From JAHEJN01 sp963787285 (GTDB taxonomy: Bacteria; Actinomycetota; Acidimicrobiia; Acidimicrobiales; JAHEJN01): a stretch of DNA of 64,000 nt. Shown one piece after another: positions 17,636 to 26,129 of this stretch; position 1 is the stretch's first letter, and each line of letters opens with the position of its first letter. The stretch covers positions 62,001 through 126,000 of the forward strand of contig CAWBCM010000009.1 in the NCBI GenBank assembly GCA_963787285.1. The letters run 5' to 3'. The notes beneath the pieces are model-generated. The model saw only the letters and a program-made list of their open reading frames with translations. It searched no databases and was not told where the DNA came from. The translations under genes were made by a program, and so were the position numbers.

Positions 17636-18399
17636 CAGCCGACCACCCGGGCCGCCACCATCACCAGTGCGGCGGCGAGAGGAAGGACGGCAGCGGCGAG
17701 CCACTCGCTCGTACCGGCAGAACCCCCTCGCACGTCGGGCATCGTGCCGGTGAACCCACGACCGACCATGGCCGCGTGGATACGTTCCCCGCGCTCGTAG
17801 CTGCGCACGAACAACGCTCCGGCCGCGCTGGCGACCGGCCGGGCGTCACCTATCCAGCGGGGCTGGTACCCGCGCACCGCCATGGCCGTGCGCATGCGTG
17901 CGAACTCCTCGGCAATGAGCTCGAGGTAGCGCAACATGAAGGCGGCGATGGTGACCATGATCACCGGCATGCGAAGCCGTTCGAGCCCGGCGAGGATGGC
18001 GAACTGCTCGGTGGTGCCCGACAGGATGATGCTGGCCCCGGCTCCGAGACCGGCCTTGGCGACGATGGCGAACATCGCCCAGAGCCCGTCGCGCGACAGC
18101 GAGAGGCCGACAACCTGCACCGTGTCGCCACCCACCACGAACGGCAGGAACACCGCAAACGCCACGAACGGGGCGATCACCAGCAGACGGGAAACGACGA
18201 AACGAACCGGCAGGCCCGCCAGCGCGACGACGGCGGCAAGCACCATCGCGTGCAGGCCGAAGCCCCATGCCGGCGGCGCCGGCGTGAGCGCCACCATGAC
18301 GACGAAGGCGAACGTGGCCGCGACCTTCACCTCGGGCGCGAGCCGATGCACGACGCTGTGCCCGTGATAGTGCAGCGGATGAGCATGTCCGACTCCCAT
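17635..18399 (-). CDS. cbiQ: ECF-type cobalt/nickel transporter transmembrane protein
   Basis: 254-aa energy-coupling-factor T component. About five membrane helices; the two conserved Ala-Arg-Gly coupling regions occur as MRTAMAVRGYQPRW and RIHAAMVGRGF, which contact the ATPase. The N-terminus HPLHYHGHSVVHRLAPEVKV is typical of CbiQ. It overlaps cbiO by ATGA and starts 30 bp after the cbiM-like gene, so the three form one operon. Confidence 0.9.
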   Translation of the reverse strand: MGVGHAHPLHYHGHSVVHRLAPEVKVAATFAFVVMVALTPAPPAWGFGLHAMVLAAVVALAGLPVRFVVSRLLVIAPFVAFAVFLPFVVGGDTVQVVGLSLSRDGLWAMFAIVAKAGLGAGASIILSGTTEQFAILAGLERLRMPVIMVTIAAFMLRYLELIAEEFARMRTAMAVRGYQPRWIGDARPVASAAGALFVRSYERGERIHAAMVGRGFTGTMPDVRGGSAGTSEWLAAAVLPLAAALVMVAARVVG

Positions 18400-18429
18400 G
18401 GTCGCCTGCCCGTCGCTAACGGTCGCCGG

Positions 18430-19411
18430 TCATGCTCGGGACCGACCGGGGTGACCGAGGCGGACAGCACACAGCAGCCCGAAACCCACGGCGGCCACGA
18501 TCACCACACCCGACGCGCCGGCCACGGCGAGGCTGAGGGACTCGTTGTCGAGACCCCGGGTGGCGTAGTCGGCGAACAGCGAGGTCCCGAGTCGACTGCC
18601 CTCGCCTGCTCCGATGCCCTGGTCGATGGCCACCCGCTCGAGCCCATCGGGTGACGACGCCGCGAACTGACTGACGACGGCGCCCACGACCACCGCAATC
18701 AGGCCCCCGGCCACGACGAGGCCACGCCGATCGATCGCCCGGCGTCCTCGGAGGTCGGCCGCAGCGATGTCGGCGGCCCCGGCGACCAGATCGGGTCGCG
18801 CCGCCAGCACGGCTCCCACCACCATGCCGGTGATGATGCCCTCGCCGACGCCGATGAGGAGGTGGACTCCCACCATGGCCCCGAAAACCGTGTCGGAACG
18901 CGACATCGGCCGTGGCGCCGAAGAGCCACTCGATCGAGAAGGCCATGGCCGAGAGCACCACGGAAACGCCGCCGGCGATGGCCGATGCGCTCACCACACC
19001 GGCCGTGTTCGCCGGCAGGAGTCGCCGAGCGGCGCGGAAGACCGCGTAGCCGCCGAGCGCGGTGACGATGGCCATGTTGAACGTGTTGATGCCGAGGGCG
19101 GTGAGCCCGCCGTCGGCGAAGATGAGCGCCTGCACGACCACGACGACGGTGACCACCAGTAGTCCGAGCGACGGCCCGAGCAGCACCGCCGCCAGGGCGC
19201 CGCCGAGGAGATGGCCCGACGTGCCCGAGGCCACCGGGAAGTTCACCATCTGGGCGGCGAAGACGAACGCGGCCGACACGCCGGCAAGGGGCACTCGGGC
19301 ATCGGCGAGCTGGCGGCCGCTCTGACGGAGGGCCACGCCGACAACGGTGGCGCTGAGCGCACCGGTGGCGACGGCGGTACCGGCGTTCAAGAAGCCGTCG
19401 GGTGCATGCAT
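18430..19411 (-). CDS. cbiM: ECF metal-binding component CbiM fused to PDGLE (CbiN-like) domain; one frame break as read
   Basis: Substrate-capture membrane protein for Co2+/Ni2+. The N-terminus MHAPDGFLNAG carries the metal-binding Met-His of the CbiM family (usual form MHIPDGF). After five to six helices the second half contains HLLIGVGEGIITGMVVG, and then SSPDGLERVA, the PDGLE signature of CbiN/NikN-type partners, so M and N parts are fused. The frame breaks near 18900: removing one C from GTTCCGAC on the coding strand joins VAF to DTVFGAMVGVH seamlessly. I take this as a one-base insertion error or a very recent mutation. First gene of the cbiMQO operon. Confidence 0.85.
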
Positions 19412-19436
19412 GGGGAGTCGATCGGGAACCGGTTGT

Positions 19437-19478
19437 TGCGAACGGTTCGCAGGTTACGTGTACTGCGAATCCTTCGCA
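19437..19478 (-). promoter_or_regulatory. tandem Fur-family-like operators upstream of cbiM
   Basis: Two 15-bp palindromes of the same form, TGCGAA-N3-TTCGCA, lie at 19437-19451 and 19464-19478. They are 27 bp apart and 26-67 bp upstream of the cbiM start; the second overlaps the last codons of the fur-like gene. Their outer parts also form an 11-bp inverted repeat (GTTGTTGCGAA at 19432 with TTCGCAACAAC at 19473). Position and shape fit binding by the adjacent Fur-family regulator. Confidence 0.7.
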
Positions 19479-19900
19479 ACAACCTCACGGTGGGCGCAGT
19501 CGTGGCACCGGCCCCGGACCACGAGCTCCACGGTCCGTGGCTCGAAGTCGTGGCCCGACGCGAGGTGGTCGACGATCAGTTGCACCAGCGAACCGACGTG
19601 ATGGTCGACCTTGCCGCAGACATCGCACACCACGTGGAAGTGCTCGTCGGGATGGGCGATCTCCCAGTGCGAGGCACCCTCGCCGAGTTGTGACTCGCGA
19701 ACCGCGCCGAGATCGCGCAGCAACGCGAGGGCCCGATAGATCGACGCGAGGTTCACCTTCTCGTCGATGTCGTGGACGCGAGCTGCGATCTGTTCCACCG
19801 TGAGGTGTTCGTCGGCCGACGCCAGCACGGTCCACACGACTCGCCGCGGCACCGTGACCCGGTGCCCGTGTTGTCGCAGGAGCCCCTCGACGTCGTCCAT
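19454..19900 (-). CDS. Fur-family metal-responsive transcriptional regulator (Nur/Zur-like)
   Basis: 148-aa winged-helix repressor. The N-terminal DNA-binding domain (LLRQHGHRVTVPRRVVWTVLASADEHLTVEQIAARV) is followed by VNLASIYRALALLRDLGAVRE, the recognition-helix region. The C-terminal dimer domain has HFHVVCDVCGKVDHH and GRCHDC, i.e. two Cys-x2-Cys pairs for structural zinc plus His-rich sensor ligands. It lies directly upstream of cbiMQO on the same strand, so it most likely senses nickel or cobalt (Nur-like) rather than iron; this is inference from context. No usable promoter motif was recognised in front of it. Confidence 0.88.
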   Translation of the reverse strand: MDDVEGLLRQHGHRVTVPRRVVWTVLASADEHLTVEQIAARVHDIDEKVNLASIYRALALLRDLGAVRESQLGEGASHWEIAHPDEHFHVVCDVCGKVDHHVGSLVQLIVDHLASGHDFEPRTVELVVRGRCHDCAHREVVAKDSQYT

Positions 19901-19912
19901 GGCCCGTGCAGC

Positions 19913-21238
19913 CTACGGCAGCGGCGGCCCGTCGACCCGAGCGCCGCCGAGGTGCTCGACGAACCAGGCGCGGGCCAGTTCGGCTGCGATCCGCAACGTA
20001 CCGGGCTCCTCGAACAGGTGGGTGGCGCCGTCGACGATGCGCAGGCTCTTCTCGCACTGCAGGTGGGCTTCGGCCTGGCGGTTCAGTTCGAGCACGGCCG
20101 TATCCCTGCTACCGACGATCAACAGGGTCGGCGAGCGCACGGCCGCCAGCCACTCGAGCGCGAGATCCGGACGCCCGCCACGCGACACGACCGCCGAGAT
20201 CGCCGAGCCCGCCCCTGCGGCGGCCCGGAGCGCCGCGGCGGCACCGGTGCTCGCCCCGAAGTATCCGACCGGCAGATCGGCCAGGTCGGGCTGATGCTTC
20301 ACCCAGGCCGTCGCCGCGAGGAGCCTGCGGACCAAAAGCTCGATGTCGAAGACGTTGGCCCGGTCGTGTTCCTCGTTCCGGGTGAGGAGATCGAAGAGCA
20401 GCGTGGCCAGTCCCGCCTCGTTCAGCTCCGACGCGACGAAACGGTTGCGCGGACTGTTGCGGCTGCTCCCCGACCCGTGCACGAAGATCACCAGACCGCC
20501 ACTGTCCGGCGGCACGGTGAGCTGTCCGTCGAGCACGAGACCGTCGAGTCGGATCTCGACAGCGACGTCCCGTCCGCTGCCCACCTCGACGGGTGGCGGT
20601 GCTGCACTGCGGAGGAGGCACTCGACGACCTCGTCGTCGGTGGTCTGGTCGAAGTCGCGGTACCACTGCCCCACGGCCATGAACCCCTCAGGGGTGGCCA
20701 CGCTCACGCACCGGTCGGCAATCCGGGCGAAGCGGTCGGTCCAGCCCGGCGGGGCCACGGGCACCGCGACGACGATGTGCTCGGCGCCCTCCGCGCGAGC
20801 GACCGCGCACGCGGCTCGCATCGTCGAGCCGGTTGCCACCCCATCGTCCACGAGCACCACCGTGCGGCCCGCCAGCGGGATCCGTGACCGACCCTGACGG
20901 AATCGCCGCGCCCGGCGCTCGAGCTCGACGCGCTCGCCAGACTCGGCCGACCCGATCTCGGCCTCGGTCACTCCCAACCGGGCGATCACGGTCTGGTTGA
21001 GCACTCGAATGCCGTCCTCACCGATGGCTCCCATGGCCAGCTCGGGGTTGCCGGGCGTGCCCAGCTTGCGCACCACGATCACATCCAGAGGGGCGGCCAG
21101 CGACCGGGCGACTTCCTCGGCCACCGGGACGCCGCCTCGAGGCAACCCCACCACCACGACCGCGGCGTCGCCGGCGAGGGCTCCGAGTCGTTCGGCCAGC
21201 TCGCGGCCGGCGGCTCGGCGGTCGGCGAAGACCTTCAT
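19913..21238 (-). CDS. phosphoribosyltransferase-dienelactone hydrolase-like fusion protein
   Basis: 441-aa two-domain protein. Residues 1-210 are a type I phosphoribosyltransferase with the PRPP-binding loop VVLVDDGVATGSTM near residue 125 and GLPRGGVPVAEEVA. Residues about 230-441 are an alpha/beta hydrolase (dienelactone-hydrolase-like) with LVIFVHGSGSSRNS, nucleophile YFGASTGAAAAL, acid in IVGSRDTAVL and base in DGATHLFEEPG. M. tuberculosis Rv0571c has the same fusion and belongs to the DosR dormancy regulon. The start is at ATG 21238 with GGGAGCG upstream, rather than at the open codons before it. Biochemical role unknown. Confidence 0.88.
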   Translation of the reverse strand: MKVFADRRAAGRELAERLGALAGDAAVVVVGLPRGGVPVAEEVARSLAAPLDVIVVRKLGTPGNPELAMGAIGEDGIRVLNQTVIARLGVTEAEIGSAESGERVELERRARRFRQGRSRIPLAGRTVVLVDDGVATGSTMRAACAVARAEGAEHIVVAVPVAPPGWTDRFARIADRCVSVATPEGFMAVGQWYRDFDQTTDDEVVECLLRSAAPPPVEVGSGRDVAVEIRLDGLVLDGQLTVPPDSGGLVIFVHGSGSSRNSPRNRFVASELNEAGLATLLFDLLTRNEEHDRANVFDIELLVRRLLAATAWVKHQPDLADLPVGYFGASTGAAAALRAAAGAGSAISAVVSRGGRPDLALEWLAAVRSPTLLIVGSRDTAVLELNRQAEAHLQCEKSLRIVDGATHLFEEPGTLRIAAELARAWFVEHLGGARVDGPPLP

Positions 21239-21354
21239 GGTTCGCTCCCGTCTCGTGCGGTGTCGTGCCTTCACGTGCAGCTTCCATCATCGACGATGCG
21301 GAGGGTTCTCGTCGTGGCCAAGAGGCGAAGGTCATCTCATGGCCGGCCGAACTG

Positions 21355-21368
21355 AGGCCGAATGGCCC
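21355..21368. promoter_or_regulatory. DosR-box-like palindrome between divergent genes
   Basis: AGGCC-GAAT-GGCCC matches 13 of 14 positions of the core GGGNC-N4-GNCCC, distilled from the mycobacterial DosR consensus TTSGGGACTWWAGTCCCSAA. It is placed between the divergent phosphoribosyltransferase-hydrolase gene and the small gene at 21416, 48 bp before the latter start. Confidence 0.4.
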
Positions 21369-21415
21369 TACGTGAGGCACCACCGATCCTGGACACTCGA
21401 GGAGAGGAAACGACG

Positions 21416-21664
21416 ATGACGAGGAGAACCGTCATGACCTTCGACCCCGATCAGTCCGCTCGCATCGAGGTGCGGATCTTCGAGAACGGCAAGCAGGTCC
21501 ACGTCGGGTCTTTCGACGATCTCGGGACCGCCGAGGCCTTCGCCGACGAATGGACCGAGCGCGTCCCCGGAGCGCGCGCCGAGTTCCAGGAGCTCTCGGG
21601 CCAGTCGCTTGACGAGACGGTCGCCACCGACACGGCTCTCACCGACGACTACCCCCACGCCTGA
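21416..21664 (+). CDS. small conserved hypothetical protein, 82 aa
   Basis: Not recognised. The start is fixed by a strong GGAGAGG Shine-Dalgarno ten bases upstream of the ATG at 21416. A compact acidic soluble protein beginning MTRRTVMTFDPDQSARIEV, with likely beta-strand then helix (TAEAFADEWTERVPGARAEF). It lies inside the dormancy-like gene group and ends one base before the convergent CBS gene stop, so it may belong to the same regulon. Confidence 0.7.
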   Translation: MTRRTVMTFDPDQSARIEVRIFENGKQVHVGSFDDLGTAEAFADEWTERVPGARAEFQELSGQSLDETVATDTALTDDYPHA

Positions 21665-21665
21665 A

Positions 21666-22034
21666 TCAGTCGATGTCGAGCAGGTCCTCGAGCAGGTCGA
21701 GGGAGCTCACCACACCCACGACCTCGTTGGCCAGATCCACCACGACGAGATGATGCACGAAGTGCGTACGCATCATGTTCGCCGCCTCGGGAACGCTCTG
21801 ATGGCCGCCGATGGTGAACACCTTCGTGGTCATGACGTCCTCGACGGGCTGAGATGCCCAGGTTTGCTCGACCAGATCGAACGAGCTCACGATGCCGACG
21901 GGATGGCCGCCGTCGTCGGTCACGGGTATGCAGTGCACGCCAGAGTGAGCCATCGCGTCGCGGAGGGCGCCTATGGCGTCGGTCCGAGCGGCGGTGATCG
22001 GAGAGCCGGTCATCACGTCGATGATGGTGCGCAT
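21666..22034 (-). CDS. CBS-domain pair protein (Hrp1-like)
   Basis: 122-aa protein consisting only of two CBS domains: residues 1-60 (VMTGSPITAARTDAIGALRDAMAHSGVHCIPVTDDGGHPVGIVSSFDLV) and 65-122 (VMTTKVFTIGGHQSVPEAANMMRTHFVHHLVVVDLANEVVGVVSSLDLL). Such stand-alone pairs bind adenine nucleotides. The mycobacterial example Hrp1 (Rv2626c) is a strongly hypoxia-induced DosR-regulon protein. Its upstream region, shared with the divergent flavodoxin gene, has two DosR-box-like palindromes. Confidence 0.88.
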   Translation of the reverse strand: MRTIIDVMTGSPITAARTDAIGALRDAMAHSGVHCIPVTDDGGHPVGIVSSFDLVEQTWASQPVEDVMTTKVFTIGGHQSVPEAANMMRTHFVHHLVVVDLANEVVGVVSSLDLLEDLLDID

Positions 22035-22109
22035 GGTTGATCCCTTCTCGGTGGGCGCCGACCACGGCGACCGTGCCTCGACCCTCGCGCCGGAAAGGAG
22101 GCCCGGGTA

Positions 22110-22159
22110 GGGACGTTGGTCCCAGCGTCGGCGCTCCGAACGTGAGGGTCCTTCGACCC
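22110..22159. promoter_or_regulatory. two DosR-box-like palindromes in the CBS/flavodoxin divergent promoter region
   Basis: GGGAC-GTTG-GTCCC at 22110-22123 and GGGTC-CTTC-GACCC at 22146-22159, both perfect 5-4-5 palindromes of the form GGGNC-N4-GNCCC and 36 bp apart. The first closely resembles the mycobacterial DosR core (GGGACTWWAGTCCC). They lie 75-125 bp upstream of the CBS start and 66-116 bp upstream of the flavodoxin start. Confidence 0.55.
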
Positions 22160-22225
22160 TGGCCGCGGTGCCGCTGAGAACGTCAGGCTGAGGGCGTCAG
22201 CACCGACGCCGCGAGAGGAGCGGTC

Positions 22226-22768
22226 ATGAAAGCCGTCGTGGTCTTCGAATCGATGTACGGGAACACCCACGCCGTGGCCGACGAGATCGCCACGGGACTG
22301 AGCGCCCTCGGCGAGGTGGTCGTCGGGAGCACCGACCAGATTCCACCCTCCACCTTCGACGGCGATCTCCTTGTGGTCGGGGGCCCCACGCATGTCCATG
22401 GAATGAGCTCCAAGTCGAGCCGCCATGCTGCGGCCGAGGCGGCCGACGCCGATCCCGAGCTCGATCTCGACGAGAGCGCGAGTGCGCCGGGACTCCGGAG
22501 CTGGCTGAAACAGCTTCCCCCTGGGAACGACACGGCGGCCGCGGCCTACGACACCCGGATCGACCAGCCGACACTGATCACGGGTTCGGCCGCGAAGGGA
22601 ATCGGCAAGCGCCTGCGCCACCATGGCTTCTCCCTCGTGGGAGATCCGATGAGCTTCCTCGTAGCCGACAGCAGTGGCCCGCTGGTTCCCGGTGAGCTCG
22701 AACGGGCGCGTGCCTGGGGTGAGCAACTGGCCACCCGTCTGGGGGCCGAAGCCCCGGTCGTCGAGTGA
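22226..22768 (+). CDS. flavodoxin-domain protein
   Basis: 180-aa FMN-binding flavodoxin-fold protein. The phosphate-binding loop is ESMYGNTHAVADEIATGL at residues 8-25; the loop at LVVGGPTHVHGMSS contacts the isoalloxazine ring. Extra Ala/Asp-rich sequence (residues 70-90) interrupts the fold compared with classical 140-aa flavodoxins. GAGAGGAG lies close upstream of the ATG. Probably a redox protein of the same stress group as the CBS gene it diverges from; partner unknown. Confidence 0.85.
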   Translation: MKAVVVFESMYGNTHAVADEIATGLSALGEVVVGSTDQIPPSTFDGDLLVVGGPTHVHGMSSKSSRHAAAEAADADPELDLDESASAPGLRSWLKQLPPGNDTAAAAYDTRIDQPTLITGSAAKGIGKRLRHHGFSLVGDPMSFLVADSSGPLVPGELERARAWGEQLATRLGAEAPVVE

Positions 22769-22790
22769 CCCGTCGGCGAGCGAAGCCGCG

Positions 22791-23717
22791 TCACAGGAGC
22801 ACGGCGAAGAACCCTCCGTAGACCGCCAACAGGATCAGACCGGTTCGCCAGTCGTGCTCCTTGACGCGTGTCATGATCACGACCGCGGCCAGGACGGCAA
22901 CGATCGCAACGACGGTCACCTCGACCGCCAGATCCCTCGTGATGTCGGTCGGTGCGATCAACGGACCGGCGGCAACCGACAACGAGGCATCCGCGAACGA
23001 CGAGCCGAAGATGTCGCCGATCGCCAACGCGACCGCGCCACGACGCAGGGCAGTGATGTTGAACACCAGCTCCGGCATCGACGTGCCGATCGACGCCAGG
23101 AAGAAGCCGACGAGCAGCGGCGGTGCGCCGACGGACTCGGCCCATTCGACGATGGCCCACACGGACAACATCGCCGCGAGGGCCACACCGACCAGCGCAA
23201 GGAGCGCCCGGCCGGCCAGACGGAGCCGCGGGGTGACCGACTCGACCATGGTGAGCTGCTGGTTCACGGCCGTGCGCGAGTAGATGAATCGGGTGGCCAC
23301 CGCCCATCCGGTGATGAGCAGGAGTGCATCGACGCGGCCGAGGTGACCGTCCCACATCAGGGCGATCAACAGGAGGAGCGAGGCAATCGTCGCGACGCCG
23401 GTGGTGAGAATGCCCCGGCGAGGGACGGCGATGGAGCCGCCGATCAGGGGAAGCAGGCCCAGGATCAGCGTGATCTGGGTGGCCGCCGACCCGACGGAGT
23501 CGCCGACGTTCACGTCGCCGTTGTCGGTCACCGAGGCGGCGATCGAGTTGGCGATCTCGGGGAGGTCGGTGCCGATCGCGAGCAGCGTGGCACCGACGAA
23601 GAACGGTGGGATCTGGGTAGTGGCCGCAAGCTCGGTGGCGGCATTGACCGCCCGCCGGCTGGCCAACACCATGCCCAGGAAACCGAGACCCATGGCCAGG
23701 GTGAACACGACGAGCAC
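22791..23717 (-). CDS. sodium/calcium exchanger family membrane protein
   Basis: 308-aa cation antiporter of the CaCA superfamily. The two inverted alpha repeats are clear: GATLLAIGTDLPEIANSIAASV (residues 41-62) and GFFLASIGTSMPELVFNITAL (about 205-225), each with the conserved GT-[DS]-[LM]-PE core that binds Na+ and Ca2+. About ten membrane helices. In the first repeat the usual Ser after GT is Asp, which could affect ion preference. GTG start at 23717 is supported by GGGAGGTG eight bases upstream. Probably exchanges Na+ (or H+) for Ca2+. Confidence 0.87.
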   Translation of the reverse strand: MLVVFTLAMGLGFLGMVLASRRAVNAATELAATTQIPPFFVGATLLAIGTDLPEIANSIAASVTDNGDVNVGDSVGSAATQITLILGLLPLIGGSIAVPRRGILTTGVATIASLLLLIALMWDGHLGRVDALLLITGWAVATRFIYSRTAVNQQLTMVESVTPRLRLAGRALLALVGVALAAMLSVWAIVEWAESVGAPPLLVGFFLASIGTSMPELVFNITALRRGAVALAIGDIFGSSFADASLSVAAGPLIAPTDITRDLAVEVTVVAIVAVLAAVVIMTRVKEHDWRTGLILLAVYGGFFAVLL

Positions 23718-23815
23718 GACTGCACCTCCCGTGGCCTTCGTCGTTTCTCCGGGTCGACCTCACTGTCATCTGGCGGCATCGACTGCGCCAGGGGCCAAGG
23801 TCACGATCGATTACC

Positions 23816-26034
23816 GTGACCGAAGTGACTGCCACGACATGGGCCTACCGGCCAGGGCTCGACGGCGTGCGGTGCGTCGCCGTCCTGCTCGTGGTGGGCT
23901 TCCACTCACAGGTGCCATGGCTGGCCAACGGCTTCGTGGGCGTCGACGTGTTCTTCGTGCTCTCGGGGTTCCTGGTGACCTCGGTCGTGCTCCACGGCGG
24001 CCTCGACGACTTCGAGTTCGGCGCCTTCTACGGTCGCCGGGTGCGCCGCCTGCTTCCGGCTGCCATCGCCGCGGTCATCGGTACGTGCCTGGCCGCGCTC
24101 TTGTACCTGCCCCGCCTCACGCGCACCGACCTCGTCGGCGACGCCCGCTCGGCGCTGCTCTATTTCGCCAACTGGCACTTCATCGCACAGTCCACCGACT
24201 ACTTCGCCGACGACATCGGCTCGAGCCCGTTCCTTCACTACTGGTCGCTCGCCATCGAGGAACAGTTCTATCTGCTCTACCCGTTCGTGCTGGTGAGCGT
24301 CTACCGGCTGGCCCGGCGGTCGCGCCCACGCGACCGGTCACTTCGTCTCCTCGCCGCTGCGATCGCCGGCTTGGCGATCCTGTCGCTGCTCTCCCAGGTC
24401 GTCTGGGCGGGCCGAGACCCCCTGCGGGCCTACTACGGGACCGACGCCCGCCTCTATCAGCTCCTGATCGGTGGAGCGGTCGCCACGATGATCCACCTTC
24501 GGCGACAGGTCGGCGCTCGCATCTCGACCAAGGTGGCCGGCCCGGCGGGCGCGATGGGCCTGGCGGTGGTGGTGCTGGTGAGCACCGACTTGCTGTCGAT
24601 GTCGGTGAGCAGCCGCGGCATCGTCGCCGCTGCTGCGTCGCTCCTGGTGGTGGTGGCCATCGACTCGAGTGCGACGACGCCGGTGGCCGCGTTCCTCGGC
24701 CTGGCACCGCTGCGCTACCTCGGGCAGATCTCGTACATGATCTACCTGGTCCACTGGCCCCTCGTGCTGGTGCTGCGCGAGGCCTACGACCTCGACCCGG
24801 TGGTGTTGGCCGTACTGGCTGCCGCCGGGTCGGCGGCACTGGCTGCGGTCAGCAACCGGTTCCTCGAGCAACCGATTCGCCGGGGTGCCACCCTGGCGAA
24901 GCTGCCGCGTCTGTCGGTGGCGGGTGGCTTGTCCCTGTCGATGCTGGCGGCCGTCGCGATCGTGCCTCCGATTCTCCGTTCCGATGTCCGACCACCCATC
25001 CGGGAGACCTCGCCGTTCGTCATCGACGACGCCGTGGTCGCGACCTCTCCCCCACCGGAGCCCACGCCGGCGGTGGCGCCCGAGCCCACCCCCTGGTCGA
25101 CGAGTCGTCCGCCGAGGCCGAGGCCACTCCCCCATCCGATCCGACACCGACCGCGATCCCGACAGCAACTGCGGTCGAGAACGCCGAGCTCGTTGCCCTG
25201 CTCGCGGCGGCGGTGCCCGCCGGTCTCGACTACGAGACGGCCGTGACGAGCCAGCCCGGCTACGCCTGCCGCGACGCCGACCCGACGAACTGCGCTCGCG
25301 AGATCCGAAGCGGCGAGCGCATCCACTTGATGGGCGACTCGAACGCGTCGATGTTCCGTCCGATGCTGATGGCCTTGGCGGCCGATCACGAGCTGACGTA
25401 CTCCGAGAGCAGCTACCAGGGATGTCCGTGGCAGCTGTTTCTGGGCACCGACCGGACGCCGGAGGAGTGCTATGAGATCCGCCAGAGCTGGTACGACCGC
25501 TTCGCCGACGGCCGCCTGCAAGCGGATGTGATCATCGCGGTGAACCTCGGCTACGAGTTCGCAGCGGTGCCGAACAAGGCCTACTGGACGCCGGTGGGCG
25601 ACGGGCCCGTCGCCGAGCTCGACGATCCCGCGGCCATGCGCGACATGGTTGCGGCACGCACCGTCGCATCGCTCGATGCTCTCGCCCTGTCGGGAGCCAC
25701 GATCGTGCTGATCGAACCGCTGGGCTACAACGACCTCGCCGATCCCACGGCCTGCCTCTCGGGCGCCGCCACCGTCGGGGAGTGCGCCTTCACCCGCCCC
25801 GAGCCGTCTCCCATCACCCCCATCTATCGCACCATTGCCGCGGAGCGAGACAACGTGGTGAGCCTCGACCTCGACCGGTTCGCCTGCCCGTATCTGCCGG
25901 TTTGCCTGCCGCTGATCGACGGCCACATCGTGTACAAGGACCCGACCCATCTGAGCATCGACTACACGGTTCCCGAGCGCGCGAAGTTCTGGCAGCTGCT
26001 GATCGATGCTGACGTGGTGACCCCGTCGGGGTGA
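23816..26034 (+). CDS. OafA/YrhL-type acyltransferase-3 with C-terminal SGNH domain; one frame break as read
   Basis: About 740-aa inner-membrane O-acyltransferase modifying surface polysaccharide. Residues 1-380: acyltransferase-3 domain with GLDGVRCVAVLLVVGFHSQVP (catalytic His), VGVDVFFVLSGFLVT, YWSLAIEEQFYLLYP and QISYMIYLVHWPL, about ten helices. After a Pro/Thr-rich linker comes an SGNH hydrolase-like domain with block I HLMGDSNASMF and block V KDPTHLSIDY. The linker reads out of frame at about 25087: restoring one C in the CCCCC run joins APEPTP to VDESSAEAEA. GTG start at 23816. Domain order and length match the family. Confidence 0.87.
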
Positions 26035-26129
26035 GCGCTCGCTCCCTTGGGACGCGACGAGCTCACCGGCCTAACATCGCACCATGTCGGCGAGCTCGCC
26101 GGCGGGGCCAGCCGAGACCAACCGGGGGA

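Noticed and set aside
22546..23835. Long minus-strand frame overlapping the cation exchanger.
   Set aside because: It is an alternative frame of the exchanger gene; the frame at 22791-23717 has both alpha-repeat motifs and a good ribosome site.
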